Shown here: one piece after another, positions 8,548 to 16,213 of the stretch
How positions within the stretch are numbered: position 1 is the first letter of the stretch
How the letters are laid out: each line of letters opens with the position of its first letter
Assembly: GCF_014653195.1 (NCBI RefSeq)
Contig: NZ_BNAH01000012.1
Location: forward strand, 1 to 64,000
Length of the DNA stretch: 64,000 nucleotides
Origin: Thalassotalea profundi
GTDB taxonomy: Bacteria > Pseudomonadota > Gammaproteobacteria > Enterobacterales > Alteromonadaceae
Reading direction: 5' to 3'
Position numbers and translations under genes: made by a program
Notes under the pieces: generated by a model
What the model saw: only the letters and a program-made list of their open reading frames with translations
Told to the model about the DNA's origin: nothing
Databases searched by the model: none

Positions 8548-10197
8548 GTGAATAACACAAAAAAAACTGCATTTACCGCTAAATCGTCTTTTATTGTTTT
8601 TAAAGACAGCCATTTTGCTGAATTAACAGACTTATCTGTTGATGCTATCAAAAAAACAGCTAAAGAAGTTGTGGCTAAGTCGGAGCAACACAAGTCACCT
8701 GTTCGAACCCCTATCAAGCAGAGTTCAGCACTCAACTGGATAGCAAACTCGCTAGGAATCAAAGGTGGTTTTGCTGATTATCAACAATGGTACGATAACG
8801 AATTAACTCCTTTCCTCAAGAACAATGGATTAATCAATCGAAAAGATTTATTCAGTTTTAGACGCAAAGCGTATTGCGTCCCACTGAAAACATTGACTCG
8901 GCAAAAGCTGTCGGAGCGAATATTTTTTGGCGGAAAACCTCCGGTTCACAAGGTATTTACTGGTTATAATTTTCCATTTGATACAACATTCGACGATGGT
9001 CACTTTCTCGTCAATGGCACATATAACGTTCAAAGTATTCAAAAGCTAGGAATTAAAAGAAGAGGGCCTACTCTTCCTAATTTAATTGAAGAAGACATCA
9101 AAATTATCAAAGATATAGGTTCAAAAGTTCTTACTGACTTACCTAGAGGGTTTGGTAACCGCACAGTGAAAGATGTCGTTACTGGTAAATACCTCATGGA
9201 TTTAGACTTATGCTTTAATCTCATAGGAGATAACGGCGAATTCGACTTCATATATAAAAACATGCGAGATGATCCTTTTATATTCAATTTTCATAATGGT
9301 TCATTGAAATTAACTGATCTCCCGACTTCTGTTCCTGACTATAAGTTTGCACAGTGGTATTACTTTGAGTACCAAGGCCAAAGAGATTTAGATAGCCATC
9401 AAGCAGAACAGTTACACTATGAAAGTGGTGGAACAACTAAAGATTACCCTGTTGATTTTAATCATCTATTAGCTGATTTTTACGAAGTAAATGAACTGTA
9501 TTCATCCAAAATTATTGGAGAAAATGTTCCGTTTAATAAACTTGATGGCTTCAACCCTGTGGAGGGGACAAACTTATTAGTATCTGATTTAATCTCCATT
9601 TCTGAATTCCGCAATTTTCTTGACCTGAACAGGAATTATCAGAACTATCGAAAAGAAACTTTTGAAGGAGAACATGAATTAAAGAAACGATCTGGCGTAG
9701 ATATAAATAATCTAGATAGCGACACCTCCCTGCCTGCCGCTTGCACATATTATGATGCTCTCGCATATGCTTGCTGGAAATCCAAACAAACGAAAGCACC
9801 CATAAGGCTGCTGACTCAAGAAGAATATATTTGCATTCGGAAGCAAGGTAACCTGCTTGATTGGCCTTTTGATAGCGAAAAGCATCTTTCTTTGGGGATT
9901 AAGAAGCCGATGCCAGTTGATATGGATGTTGAGAACCTGCAAAACCTCCCCATGTTTAATATGGTTAAATTTCCTAAAAACGTTCCGTGGGTTGAAATCA
10001 ATGGTGGAACTCGCTTCATCTTACTTAACTACTTTGCAGAATGGGCACTTGAGGGAACCTGTGTTCGAAGTGGAAGCTGTACAAGTTTCTATGGCGATGA
10101 CATTTATCGAGATACAAACAGAGCTACGACAGGCGCTTATAAAAATACAAAAATAGGTTTTCGTCTTTGTTACGAAGTTAACACATTAAACCAATAG
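8548..10197 (+). CDS. formylglycine-generating-enzyme/C-type-lectin-fold protein
   Basis: 549 aa from GTG (GGAA 9 bases upstream). The C-terminal ~200 residues have the FGE-sulfatase layout: YYDALAYACWKSKQ, PIRLLTQEEY, then a CVRSGSC...RDTNRATTG...IGFRLC ending that matches the family's RGGSW...R.AxRN...IGFR block. The two catalytic cysteines of true FGE are not preserved in the usual spacing (one Cys follows SGS), so it is probably not a sulfatase activator. This fold is also used by target proteins of diversity-generating retroelements, but no reverse transcriptase or template repeat is visible here. The N-terminal ~330 residues are unrecognised; ALNWIANSLGIKGGFADYQQ is suggestive of a small helical DNA/RNA-associated module. 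Likely operon with the next gene (35-base gap). Confidence 0.7.
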   Translation: MNNTKKTAFTAKSSFIVFKDSHFAELTDLSVDAIKKTAKEVVAKSEQHKSPVRTPIKQSSALNWIANSLGIKGGFADYQQWYDNELTPFLKNNGLINRKDLFSFRRKAYCVPLKTLTRQKLSERIFFGGKPPVHKVFTGYNFPFDTTFDDGHFLVNGTYNVQSIQKLGIKRRGPTLPNLIEEDIKIIKDIGSKVLTDLPRGFGNRTVKDVVTGKYLMDLDLCFNLIGDNGEFDFIYKNMRDDPFIFNFHNGSLKLTDLPTSVPDYKFAQWYYFEYQGQRDLDSHQAEQLHYESGGTTKDYPVDFNHLLADFYEVNELYSSKIIGENVPFNKLDGFNPVEGTNLLVSDLISISEFRNFLDLNRNYQNYRKETFEGEHELKKRSGVDINNLDSDTSLPAACTYYDALAYACWKSKQTKAPIRLLTQEEYICIRKQGNLLDWPFDSEKHLSLGIKKPMPVDMDVENLQNLPMFNMVKFPKNVPWVEINGGTRFILLNYFAEWALEGTCVRSGSCTSFYGDDIYRDTNRATTGAYKNTKIGFRLCYEVNTLNQ

Positions 10198-10232
10198 TTT
10201 TGTGGTGTTAACTAAACAAAGGAGAAAGCGAA

Positions 10233-10946
10233 ATGACTTACGTGAACGAAAGTTTGGCTAAGGGTTTAGCCAATAGAGTAATTAGATCTACATATCAATC
10301 TATTTCTAATAGAGAACCACTCATACTTAGTGGCTCTCAACGACGGATTTGTAAAAGTATTCACAGGTACTGTAATAAGTATGCCAATGCAGTAATTATT
10401 GATGAACGCTACACAAATTCGAATAAATGGCAGCTCGTTTGGGGAGAGTGGACATTAATATCAAACAAAGGGATACCCTTTTTCAAACAAGGTGACATCA
10501 AAGACTACGATAAAATTGGCTTTGATCTAACTATCAACACACGAAATAGCACCGTATTTAAAGTATTTTACGTTGTTTTGTCCAAGCACGCGCTGCAAAG
10601 GTTAATAATGAGAGCTAAGCAACCAATCAAAAACTCTCATGATATATCGGATTTTTTAAATCGGTTAACAAAAAAATTGCTATTTGCTTCCTTAGAGTTG
10701 GGTATACAAAGCGAGACGTCAGATAGTAAAAATGAAGGCTATGTAAACTTTGAAGGTAAATTTTTACCTTTATCATATCAATCAGGAATTAATGTTCTAG
10801 GCCAGAAAGTGGGGTATAGCACGATAAAAACTCTGATGCCGGAGCATTTTGATGGAGCAAAAAGTTGGATTGATAAAAATAATCCCTTAGCTCATAAAGA
10901 CAGTTTTTTGATTATGAGTCCATGTTTTATTTTTAGTAGAAAATAG
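10233..10946 (+). CDS. hypothetical protein paired with FGE-fold protein
   Basis: 237 aa with a strong AAAGGAGA ribosome binding site. Soluble, basic, with a SGSQRRICKSIHRYC segment near 35-50 and LSKHALQRLIMRAKQP near 115-135; the second segment recalls short His/Arg motifs of RNA-interacting proteins, but this is weak. No family recognised. Same strand as, and 35 bases behind, the FGE-fold gene, and followed by a hairpin, so the two form a likely transcription unit. Confidence 0.65.
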   Translation: MTYVNESLAKGLANRVIRSTYQSISNREPLILSGSQRRICKSIHRYCNKYANAVIIDERYTNSNKWQLVWGEWTLISNKGIPFFKQGDIKDYDKIGFDLTINTRNSTVFKVFYVVLSKHALQRLIMRAKQPIKNSHDISDFLNRLTKKLLFASLELGIQSETSDSKNEGYVNFEGKFLPLSYQSGINVLGQKVGYSTIKTLMPEHFDGAKSWIDKNNPLAHKDSFLIMSPCFIFSRK

Positions 10947-10951
10947 TATTT

Positions 10952-10993
10952 AACTGCTAGATAAGATCGCTAAACCGAAGACATCTAGCAGTT
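10952..10993 (+). terminator. inverted repeat after the two-gene unit
   Basis: Perfect 11-bp arms (AACTGCTAGAT at 10952-10962, ATCTAGCAGTT at 10983-10993) with a 20-base loop, starting 6 bases after the preceding stop codon. The 3' flank is AT-rich, but the T-run is poor, so it may be an mRNA-stabilising hairpin. Confidence 0.5.
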
Positions 10994-11089
10994 ACTATAA
11001 TAAAAAACTATCCTTTCAATATCATCTTTTGGCGTAAAGCTGATATTGAATATCAGGCAAACTCTTTGAAAATACAAATTGCCGCATTA

Positions 11090-11112
11090 GAGGAGTCCAA
11101 TTTGGACACCTC
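11090..11112. promoter_or_regulatory. 23-bp near-perfect palindrome with GTCCAA/TTGGAC arms
   Basis: GAGG-A-GTCCAA-T-TTGGAC-A-CCTC, symmetric except at two flanking positions. The inner GTCCAA/TTGGAC half-sites recur at 13422-13427 and 13450-13455 beside the integrase. No T-run follows. Candidate binding site of an island regulator. Confidence 0.4.
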
Positions 11113-11296
11113 ATGGATTTGAACATCTCTTGACTAAAAAAAGAACAAAAATAAGATACTAATTTATTTTTCATAAGCCAAACAAAAGTATTTTATTTAT
11201 CAAAAACGTTAACATGTTCAGAGTAAACACTCAAAAAATAATTCGCTATAGAGCAGTGCGAATAGGGCTTTCCACTTCAAATCACTTTAAATTCAT

Positions 11297-11313
11297 GTTA
11301 TAACTATTATAAC
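11297..11313. promoter_or_regulatory. inverted repeat with -10-like core
   Basis: GTTATAA-CTA-TTATAAC, 7-bp perfect arms around three bases, containing TATAAC/TATTAT elements. It sits about 100 bases before the 21-bp repeat array and could be the regulated promoter of a short transcript through it. No clear -35 box. Confidence 0.3.
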
Positions 11314-11412
11314 GATTATGACCATTATAAAGTTATATAACCAATATAAGGTGAAAATCGAGAAATCTTCCTATTTTTCAAAAAAAGCTCTAAATAACCA
11401 CATTCAAAAACG

Positions 11413-11484
11413 TGTCAAATTTGGCAATTCGTGTGTCAAGCTTGCCAATCTTTATGTCAAATTTGCCAATTTTGTTGTCAAAAG
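11413..11484 (+). repeat. tandem 21-bp array of dyad-symmetric units
   Basis: Three full units (11413-11433, 11434-11454, 11455-11475) and a partial fourth (11476-11484). Each unit begins with a 14-bp imperfect palindrome: TGTCAAATTTGGCA, TGTCAAGCTTGCCA, TGTCAAATTTGCCA. The centre changes from AT to GC in unit 2 while symmetry is kept. The 21-bp period is two helical turns, as in plasmid iterons or stacked operators. In one frame the DNA would encode a heptad (VKFANxx), but coding is unlikely. Confidence 0.9.
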
Positions 11485-11514
11485 TTCGCACTCGGTGAGT
11501 GCGAACGCTTTTTA
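11484..11514 (+). terminator. strong Rho-independent terminator after the repeat array
   Basis: Perfect 10-bp stem GTTCGCACTC / GAGTGCGAAC with GGT loop, followed by GCTTTTT. The plus strand has the better T-run; on the minus strand a TTTT also follows, so it may serve the converging pseudogene as well. With the array it defines a possible ~200-base RNA. Confidence 0.85.
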
Positions 11515-11515
11515 A

Positions 11516-12033
11516 TTAAGTAATTGAATTAGTGCTAACTTGATGCAGATTTTTTATCGATAAAGCGAGTGCGACACAGCGATCAGCAGCATATTTTGTG
11601 TTCAATTGTTGAAGCTTAGTGTTATTAATAACTTCTTGTGCAAAATCCACTTCTCCACTCTTCTCTAGTAATGAAGTAATATCTGAGATACCAACCGTTA
11701 TGCCATCTGAAAATTCATCAAAACTTAACGCTTTAAAATATGCAACTGATTCTCCAGCATCAAGTGAGTAAATGAAATTATATCCCCAAACAAGTCGGCA
11801 AAAATGTTGCACAACAACTTCAGGTGACACTCCTGTGTAAGTTAAGTATTGTAAGTTGTATTGATTAGATTCGCTTAATTTATATCCGTTCAGATACCAT
11901 GCGTCTTGCGGTATTATATTCCATTGATAAGCAACTCCGTTCACGAGTAGGCCAATAGAAGTTGGGTATTCATTCGTGTCATCAGATAAAAAACTAACGA
12001 CAGGTGGAAAAATCTAAGTTCTGGATAAATCAT
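11516..12033 (-). pseudogene. frameshifted hypothetical gene
   Basis: From an ATG at 12033 (AGAGAG upstream) the reading gives MIYPELRF, then fails. The remaining frame continues as FPPVVSFLSDDTNEYPTSIG and on to the stop at 11516. The two frames join if one T is added to the T5 run read on the minus strand (12008-12012 in plus coordinates), giving about 172 aa. The downstream part alone (GTG at 11944, 142 aa) is what an automated caller would report. Product unrecognised; it looks soluble (IIPQDAWYLNGYKL, KSGEVDFAQEV). A sequencing error or slippage-based switching are alternatives to decay. Confidence 0.7.
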
Positions 12034-12056
12034 ATTATCTCTCTTTAAAAGCATCC

Positions 12057-12072
12057 CCTGAGCAAGCTCAGG
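12057..12072 (-). terminator. hairpin after integrase gene
   Basis: CCTGAGC-AA-GCTCAGG, 27 bases beyond the integrase stop on the minus strand. A GCTTTT stretch follows about 5 bases later. Stem is strong; the T-run is short and displaced, so termination may be partial. Confidence 0.5.
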
Positions 12073-12099
12073 AGTAGTCTATATCGGATTAGGCTGAGA

Positions 12100-13371
12100 T
12101 TAATCTTTTAAATCAGTAAGTAATGGTGAGTATTGAACCAATGGCATGATAAGTTCAGCCAATTGATTGAGTGCATCTTTACGCTCTGGGAAAAAAGCGT
12201 AGCAGTCATAGGTTTTCTCAACGCCTTTGAGACTGTGATTCATGCACTTTTCTGCAACATCTTTTCGTACACCTAATTTTGATAGCAATGTGCGAAAAGT
12301 GCGGCGTAAGTCATGGACAGTAAAATGGTCAACTCCAGCTTCACCAAGATGATTTGGCTCTGCTTTGCGATTTCCATATGCATTACCAAATAACGTAGCG
12401 ATAGCATTGTTTAAAGTATCTGGGGATACGTGAGGTAGAGCGCTTTTCTTACGTCTAGGGAATAAATAATCAGAGTGCCCTGCGAGCACCTTAAGATCAT
12501 ACATTAACGGCATGACTAGATCAGGAATAGGAAGAACCAATGCAGCCTCTGTTTTAGTGTTGTCTTCTATTAAGCGAAATGTCTGTCGTTTGAAATCAAT
12601 CTGCGACCACTTCGCTGACATCAATTCCATTTTGCGCATACCCAGTGCAAGTAAAAGCACTAACGCAATATAAGAAGCGGTAGGAATTTTTAGCGGATGC
12701 GCTCTGAAAACAGCAAATACTTGCTCAATTTCATTCTCTTCTAAATAGCGTTGACGCTTACGCTCTGCCCCACCTGCATCTTCGGATTGTGAAAATTCTG
12801 CGGCTATATTACTAAGTACTGCCCCGTATTTCGTTGCTAAACGAAAGACTCGCTTAATAAACAGGAGCACTTGATTAGCAACTGCTGGGCGACCGGATTT
12901 AACGGCTGTTAGCAGCACATGGTCTATATCGTAGCTGTGAATTCTATCAATTCGAATGTTGCCGATATGCGTTTTTATCTCATTTTTATAGATACGCTCA
13001 TAAATATCTGCTGACTTTATTTTGCTACGCTTATTCTCGATAAACTTGTTTGCCCAATCATCAAACGTAATCAGTTTTGGTCTTTTTTGTCGTTCAATGT
13101 CTAGCTTAGGGTCAATGCCATCGTTTATCTTCATTCGAAAATCAATAGCTAACTTGATTGCTTCTTCTACATCAAGTAACTCCTGATGTCCCTTACCGTA
13201 TGAACCAATTTTGAACTGCCGACGCTTTCCATAAAGCTGATAGCGAAAGATCCACGAGGCTACACCGGGTTCTTTAATATCAATATATAAACTTGGGTAG
13301 ACTGTCTCAAATAAAGGTGCACCATTCTCGACTAATGTGGCAACTCGATTTTTAGTTTGTAGGATGGTCAT
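12100..13371 (-). CDS. P4-type tyrosine integrase
   Basis: About 423 aa. N-terminal DUF4102 arm-binding domain (SWIFRYQLYGKRRQFKIGSYG) and a C-terminal tyrosine recombinase domain. Numbered from the 13377 ATG, the catalytic set is Arg248 (ALGMRKMEL), His355-x-x-Arg358 (HDLRRTF), His381 and Tyr390 (EKTYDCY). The ATG at 13371 is preferred because GAGG lies 7 bases before it; the ATG at 13377 is too close to that site. It integrates and, with a directionality factor, excises the island. No such factor is visible in the window. It lies just beyond the yicC 3' end and is read away from it, which marks the island's integrase-proximal boundary. Confidence 0.95.
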   Translation of the reverse strand: MTILQTKNRVATLVENGAPLFETVYPSLYIDIKEPGVASWIFRYQLYGKRRQFKIGSYGKGHQELLDVEEAIKLAIDFRMKINDGIDPKLDIERQKRPKLITFDDWANKFIENKRSKIKSADIYERIYKNEIKTHIGNIRIDRIHSYDIDHVLLTAVKSGRPAVANQVLLFIKRVFRLATKYGAVLSNIAAEFSQSEDAGGAERKRQRYLEENEIEQVFAVFRAHPLKIPTASYIALVLLLALGMRKMELMSAKWSQIDFKRQTFRLIEDNTKTEAALVLPIPDLVMPLMYDLKVLAGHSDYLFPRRKKSALPHVSPDTLNNAIATLFGNAYGNRKAEPNHLGEAGVDHFTVHDLRRTFRTLLSKLGVRKDVAEKCMNHSLKGVEKTYDCYAFFPERKDALNQLAELIMPLVQYSPLLTDLKD

Positions 13372-13378
13372 ATTCATT

Positions 13379-13413
13379 CCTCATTTTACTCATCAAGTGG
13401 TGAGTAAATGAGG
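13379..13413. promoter_or_regulatory. hairpin covering the integrase ribosome binding site
   Basis: CCTCATTTTACTCA (13379-13392) pairs with TGAGTAAATGAGG (13401-13413), one bulged base, 8-base loop. In the minus-strand mRNA the first-named arm contains the GAGG Shine-Dalgarno of the integrase. A transcript starting upstream of 13413 would therefore hide its own start; a protein-binding dyad is the alternative. Confidence 0.5.
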
Positions 13414-13455
13414 AGGCGGGGGTCCAAAAGTCACCACTTTGGTCACCACTTGGAC
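13395..13455. promoter_or_regulatory. att-proximal repeat cluster (TCACCACTT x3)
   Basis: The 9-mer TCACCACTT occurs at 13431-13439 and 13443-13451, and inverted as AAGTGGTGA at 13395-13403. GTCCAA (13422-13427) and TTGGAC (13450-13455) bracket the direct pair. Repeated short sites between an integrase gene and the attachment end are typical of integrase arm or directionality-factor sites. The core crossover is not identified. Confidence 0.5.
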
Positions 13456-13507
13456 TCTAAATTAGCTTATTTTTTTACCTATCTCAGTTAAAAAACAGCC
13501 AATAACC

Positions 13508-13541
13508 CGTAAAAAAATAGGCTAAACAGCCTATTTTTACG
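13508..13541 (-). terminator. yicC terminator
   Basis: A long hairpin with arms CGTAAAAAAATAGGCT (13508-13523) and AGCCTATTTTTACG (13528-13541) around AAAC. On the minus strand the last arm ends in a T-rich run. It lies 22 bases after the yicC stop and probably belongs to the chromosome side of the junction. Confidence 0.75.
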
Positions 13542-13562
13542 TATAATTGGCTAGTAAAGTGT

Positions 13563-14426
13563 TTATTCTATGTTCTGGATCTGCTCACGCATTTGCTCAA
13601 TTAGCACCTTTAACTCTACGGCTGAATTAGTGATATCTGCATTAATGGATTTTGAACCTAGGGTGTTGGCTTCACGATTAAATTCTTGCATCATGAAGTC
13701 TAAACGACGACCTTGTGCGCCGCCTTTGTTCAGAATGCTTCTGGTTTCTTTTACATGGCTGTATAAACGGTCAATTTCTTCGTCTACATCCATTTTTTGC
13801 GCTAACAATACAAGTTCTTGCTCAACTCGTGTAGATTCTAGCTCAATCTTGGCATCAGTAAATTTGTCGATTATACGATTACGTTGCCATTGAATCACTT
13901 CAGGCATAAAGGCTTTTACTTTTTCCGCTTCTGCGGTAATGCCATCTAAGCGCTGTTCTATTAACAGTTTCATGTTCTCGCCTTCACTTGCTCTGGCAGC
14001 AATGAAGTCGGTAAGGGCTTGATCAAAACCAGCTAACACTTCTGTTTGGATGATGCTCATGTCAGCTTCTTCAGCTTCCATAACGCCAGGCCAACGCATT
14101 ATCTCAACAGGATTCAGTTGACTATTCAGTGTTTGCTCGTTAATCCAGCCAGCATGTTCAATAAGTTGCAAGGCGAGATCTTTATTTATTGATAAGTTTG
14201 TTTTAGCAGAAGCATTGGCATTGAAACGTAAGTTGCACTCAACTTTACCTCGATTTAAGGCTTTTCTAAAACGCTCGCGTAATACAGGTTCAATACTTCT
14301 AAATTGTTCAGGTAAGCGAAAATATGTTTCTAAAAACCGTTGATTGACACTACGAATTTCCCAAACTGCGTTACCCCAGTCACCTTTCACTTCTACGCGC
14401 GAAAAAGCGGTCATACTATGGATCAT
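13563..14426 (-). CDS. yicC: YicC family endoribonuclease
   Basis: 287 aa, the usual length. N-terminal MIHSMTAFSRVE and SVNQRFLETYFRLPE are family signatures, and the C-terminal DUF1732 region (RRLDFMMQEFNREANTLGSKS) is intact. E. coli YicC is a stress-linked RNase that promotes turnover of the small RNA RyhB. AGGAAAG precedes the ATG. In relatives yicC is divergent from rph-pyrE; here a three-gene operon separates them. The gene's 3' end is a known integration target, and the island integrase starts 192 bases away. Confidence 0.95.
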   Translation of the reverse strand: MIHSMTAFSRVEVKGDWGNAVWEIRSVNQRFLETYFRLPEQFRSIEPVLRERFRKALNRGKVECNLRFNANASAKTNLSINKDLALQLIEHAGWINEQTLNSQLNPVEIMRWPGVMEAEEADMSIIQTEVLAGFDQALTDFIAARASEGENMKLLIEQRLDGITAEAEKVKAFMPEVIQWQRNRIIDKFTDAKIELESTRVEQELVLLAQKMDVDEEIDRLYSHVKETRSILNKGGAQGRRLDFMMQEFNREANTLGSKSINADITNSAVELKVLIEQMREQIQNIE

Positions 14427-14500
14427 AATCTTTCCTATTTTACTCTATAAAGTTTGTTTTATAAGAATGAACGAAAGAATTATGCCTTAGCTAAAGGAAT

Positions 14501-16213
14501 TTAGCTAACGAGGTTTTGCTGCCAATGCTTAACAATATGATCTGCAACACGAAAAGCATTGGCATAAATGGTAAAGGTATAAGGGACGCTTCCGCCTGTT
14601 GGCATAAATGAGCCATCAGTAACATATAAGTTACTTACTTCATGAGAACGACAGTTTTTATCAAGCACAGATGTTTTCGGATCAACACCAAATCGACATC
14701 CTCCAGCCATTAAATTTGTTGGAGGATAACTACTTACAGATATACTAATATTTTTAGCGCCCATTTGTTCAAGTAGCTTTTCACCTTTTTTCGCTAAGTA
14801 TTCGCCGACCAGTAAATCATGCTCATGTGAGCCAATGCGTACTTTGGCTACAGGATCTCCCCATTTATCCGTAATATTTTCGTCTAAGCTAACAAAGCAG
14901 TCGTCGGTTGGTAGCCAATCGTTAAATACTTCAAAACGTAATGTTTTGTATGACGTAAACTCTTTATGTAATGCAGTTTGTAGTTGCTCACCCCAAATAA
15001 GTTCACCATTACTATCTCTTTCAGTTCCGTTAGCACGTGCAATTGGGTTTTGATAGAAGAGAAAGTCGATAGTACCGCCTTTGGCTTTTCCTTGCTTATT
15101 GACACCATCAAACTCTTTATCATCAATTTGATACCAATCTTGTAAGGCTCTATTAATAAAAGGCCCTACCTGCTTAAGTTCAGCTTGTTTTGTTTCCGAG
15201 AGTTCTTCGTAGATAAAATCGCCCCGCCCGGTTCCGCCAGCGCTAAATACTAAATTTTTTCCTACCTGACCATTATTATTAGCCAAACCATTAGGATACT
15301 GTTTACTTTTTGATGCTAGTAACAGTCTTGATGTTTCAATTGCCTGACAAGCGACTACATATAAACTGGCATTTACAGTTTTTTTATGTCCGAATTGATT
15401 GTAATAATGTACAGCACTTATATCACCGCTAGCGTTACTTGCTAAGTGATACACTTTTGCATTAGGAATAATGGTTAAGTTTCCTGTCGCAACAGCGTGA
15501 TTTAATAAAGCGGCTCTACCACTACCTTTTGCTCCTGTTGAGCACCCATAACTAGAACAATATCCTGAATATTCACAACTGTTACGACCCATATCAGGGC
15601 GCGACAAAACCGCTCTTGGTACAGGAATACTATGATAGCCAATAATTTTTGCCGCTTGATCTATCCATGTCGAAACAGCATGCTCAGCAAGAGGGGGATA
15701 AGGAAAATCACTTGAACGAGGCTCTTGATGCGGATGCTTCACCACTTTGCCCGATACGCCAACTACTCGCTCAACACGTGCATAATAAGGTTCTAAGTCT
15801 TGATAAGTGATAGGCCAATCTTCAACATTTGCACCCGGTATTTCACCAAACTCCGTTTTTAATCTAAAGTCTATTGGTTTTAATCGATGGAAATAGCCAC
15901 TCATAAAATTAGATGAACCACCCACTACATTACCGTTCCAGAAGCTCCACCCAGATTCACTTGTTGGCTCGCCTTGCCAAAAGCTTTCTCCGCTTTCAGT
16001 TTCATATTGTTCTTCAATTACATGCTGCTCATCATTTAAGCTAGGGTTGTATGCATCACGTAAACTAATAGCAAGTTCATCTTTAAAGAATTCTTTTTCC
16101 GTTAACCATGGGCCTTTTTCTAAAATCAGAACTTTAGCCCCTGCCTTTGCTAATGTATAAGCTACAGGTGAAGCCCCTGCACCACTCCCTACAATACAAA
16201 TGTCATATTTCAT
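14501..16213 (-). CDS. GMC family oxidoreductase
   Basis: 570 aa flavoprotein. N-terminal FAD-binding GSGAGASP (9-16) in MKYDICIVGSGAG and GMC block GNVVGGSSNFMSGYF near 94-108; the C-terminus has the GGCRFGVDP and late HD/TDGSFMPTGGSVPYTFT segments of the GMC/gluconate dehydrogenase large subunit group. It has no signal peptide of its own. Its ATG overlaps the stop of the upstream Tat-signal gluconate dehydrogenase subunit 3 gene by 4 bases, so export as a hitch-hiker complex is likely. The sugar or alcohol substrate cannot be told from sequence. Confidence 0.9.
   Translation of the reverse strand: MKYDICIVGSGAGASPVAYTLAKAGAKVLILEKGPWLTEKEFFKDELAISLRDAYNPSLNDEQHVIEEQYETESGESFWQGEPTSESGWSFWNGNVVGGSSNFMSGYFHRLKPIDFRLKTEFGEIPGANVEDWPITYQDLEPYYARVERVVGVSGKVVKHPHQEPRSSDFPYPPLAEHAVSTWIDQAAKIIGYHSIPVPRAVLSRPDMGRNSCEYSGYCSSYGCSTGAKGSGRAALLNHAVATGNLTIIPNAKVYHLASNASGDISAVHYYNQFGHKKTVNASLYVVACQAIETSRLLLASKSKQYPNGLANNNGQVGKNLVFSAGGTGRGDFIYEELSETKQAELKQVGPFINRALQDWYQIDDKEFDGVNKQGKAKGGTIDFLFYQNPIARANGTERDSNGELIWGEQLQTALHKEFTSYKTLRFEVFNDWLPTDDCFVSLDENITDKWGDPVAKVRIGSHEHDLLVGEYLAKKGEKLLEQMGAKNISISVSSYPPTNLMAGGCRFGVDPKTSVLDKNCRSHEVSNLYVTDGSFMPTGGSVPYTFTIYANAFRVADHIVKHWQQNLVS

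Noticed and set aside
11318..11515. 65-codon plus-strand frame across the 21-bp repeats
   Set aside because: The heptad peptide follows from the 21-bp DNA period; no ribosome site, and dyad symmetry explains the repeats better than coding.
11413..12033. Type III toxin-antitoxin (repeat RNA, terminator, toxin)
   Set aside because: The neighbouring gene converges on the terminator and is frameshifted; in ToxIN-like loci the toxin follows the repeats on the same strand.
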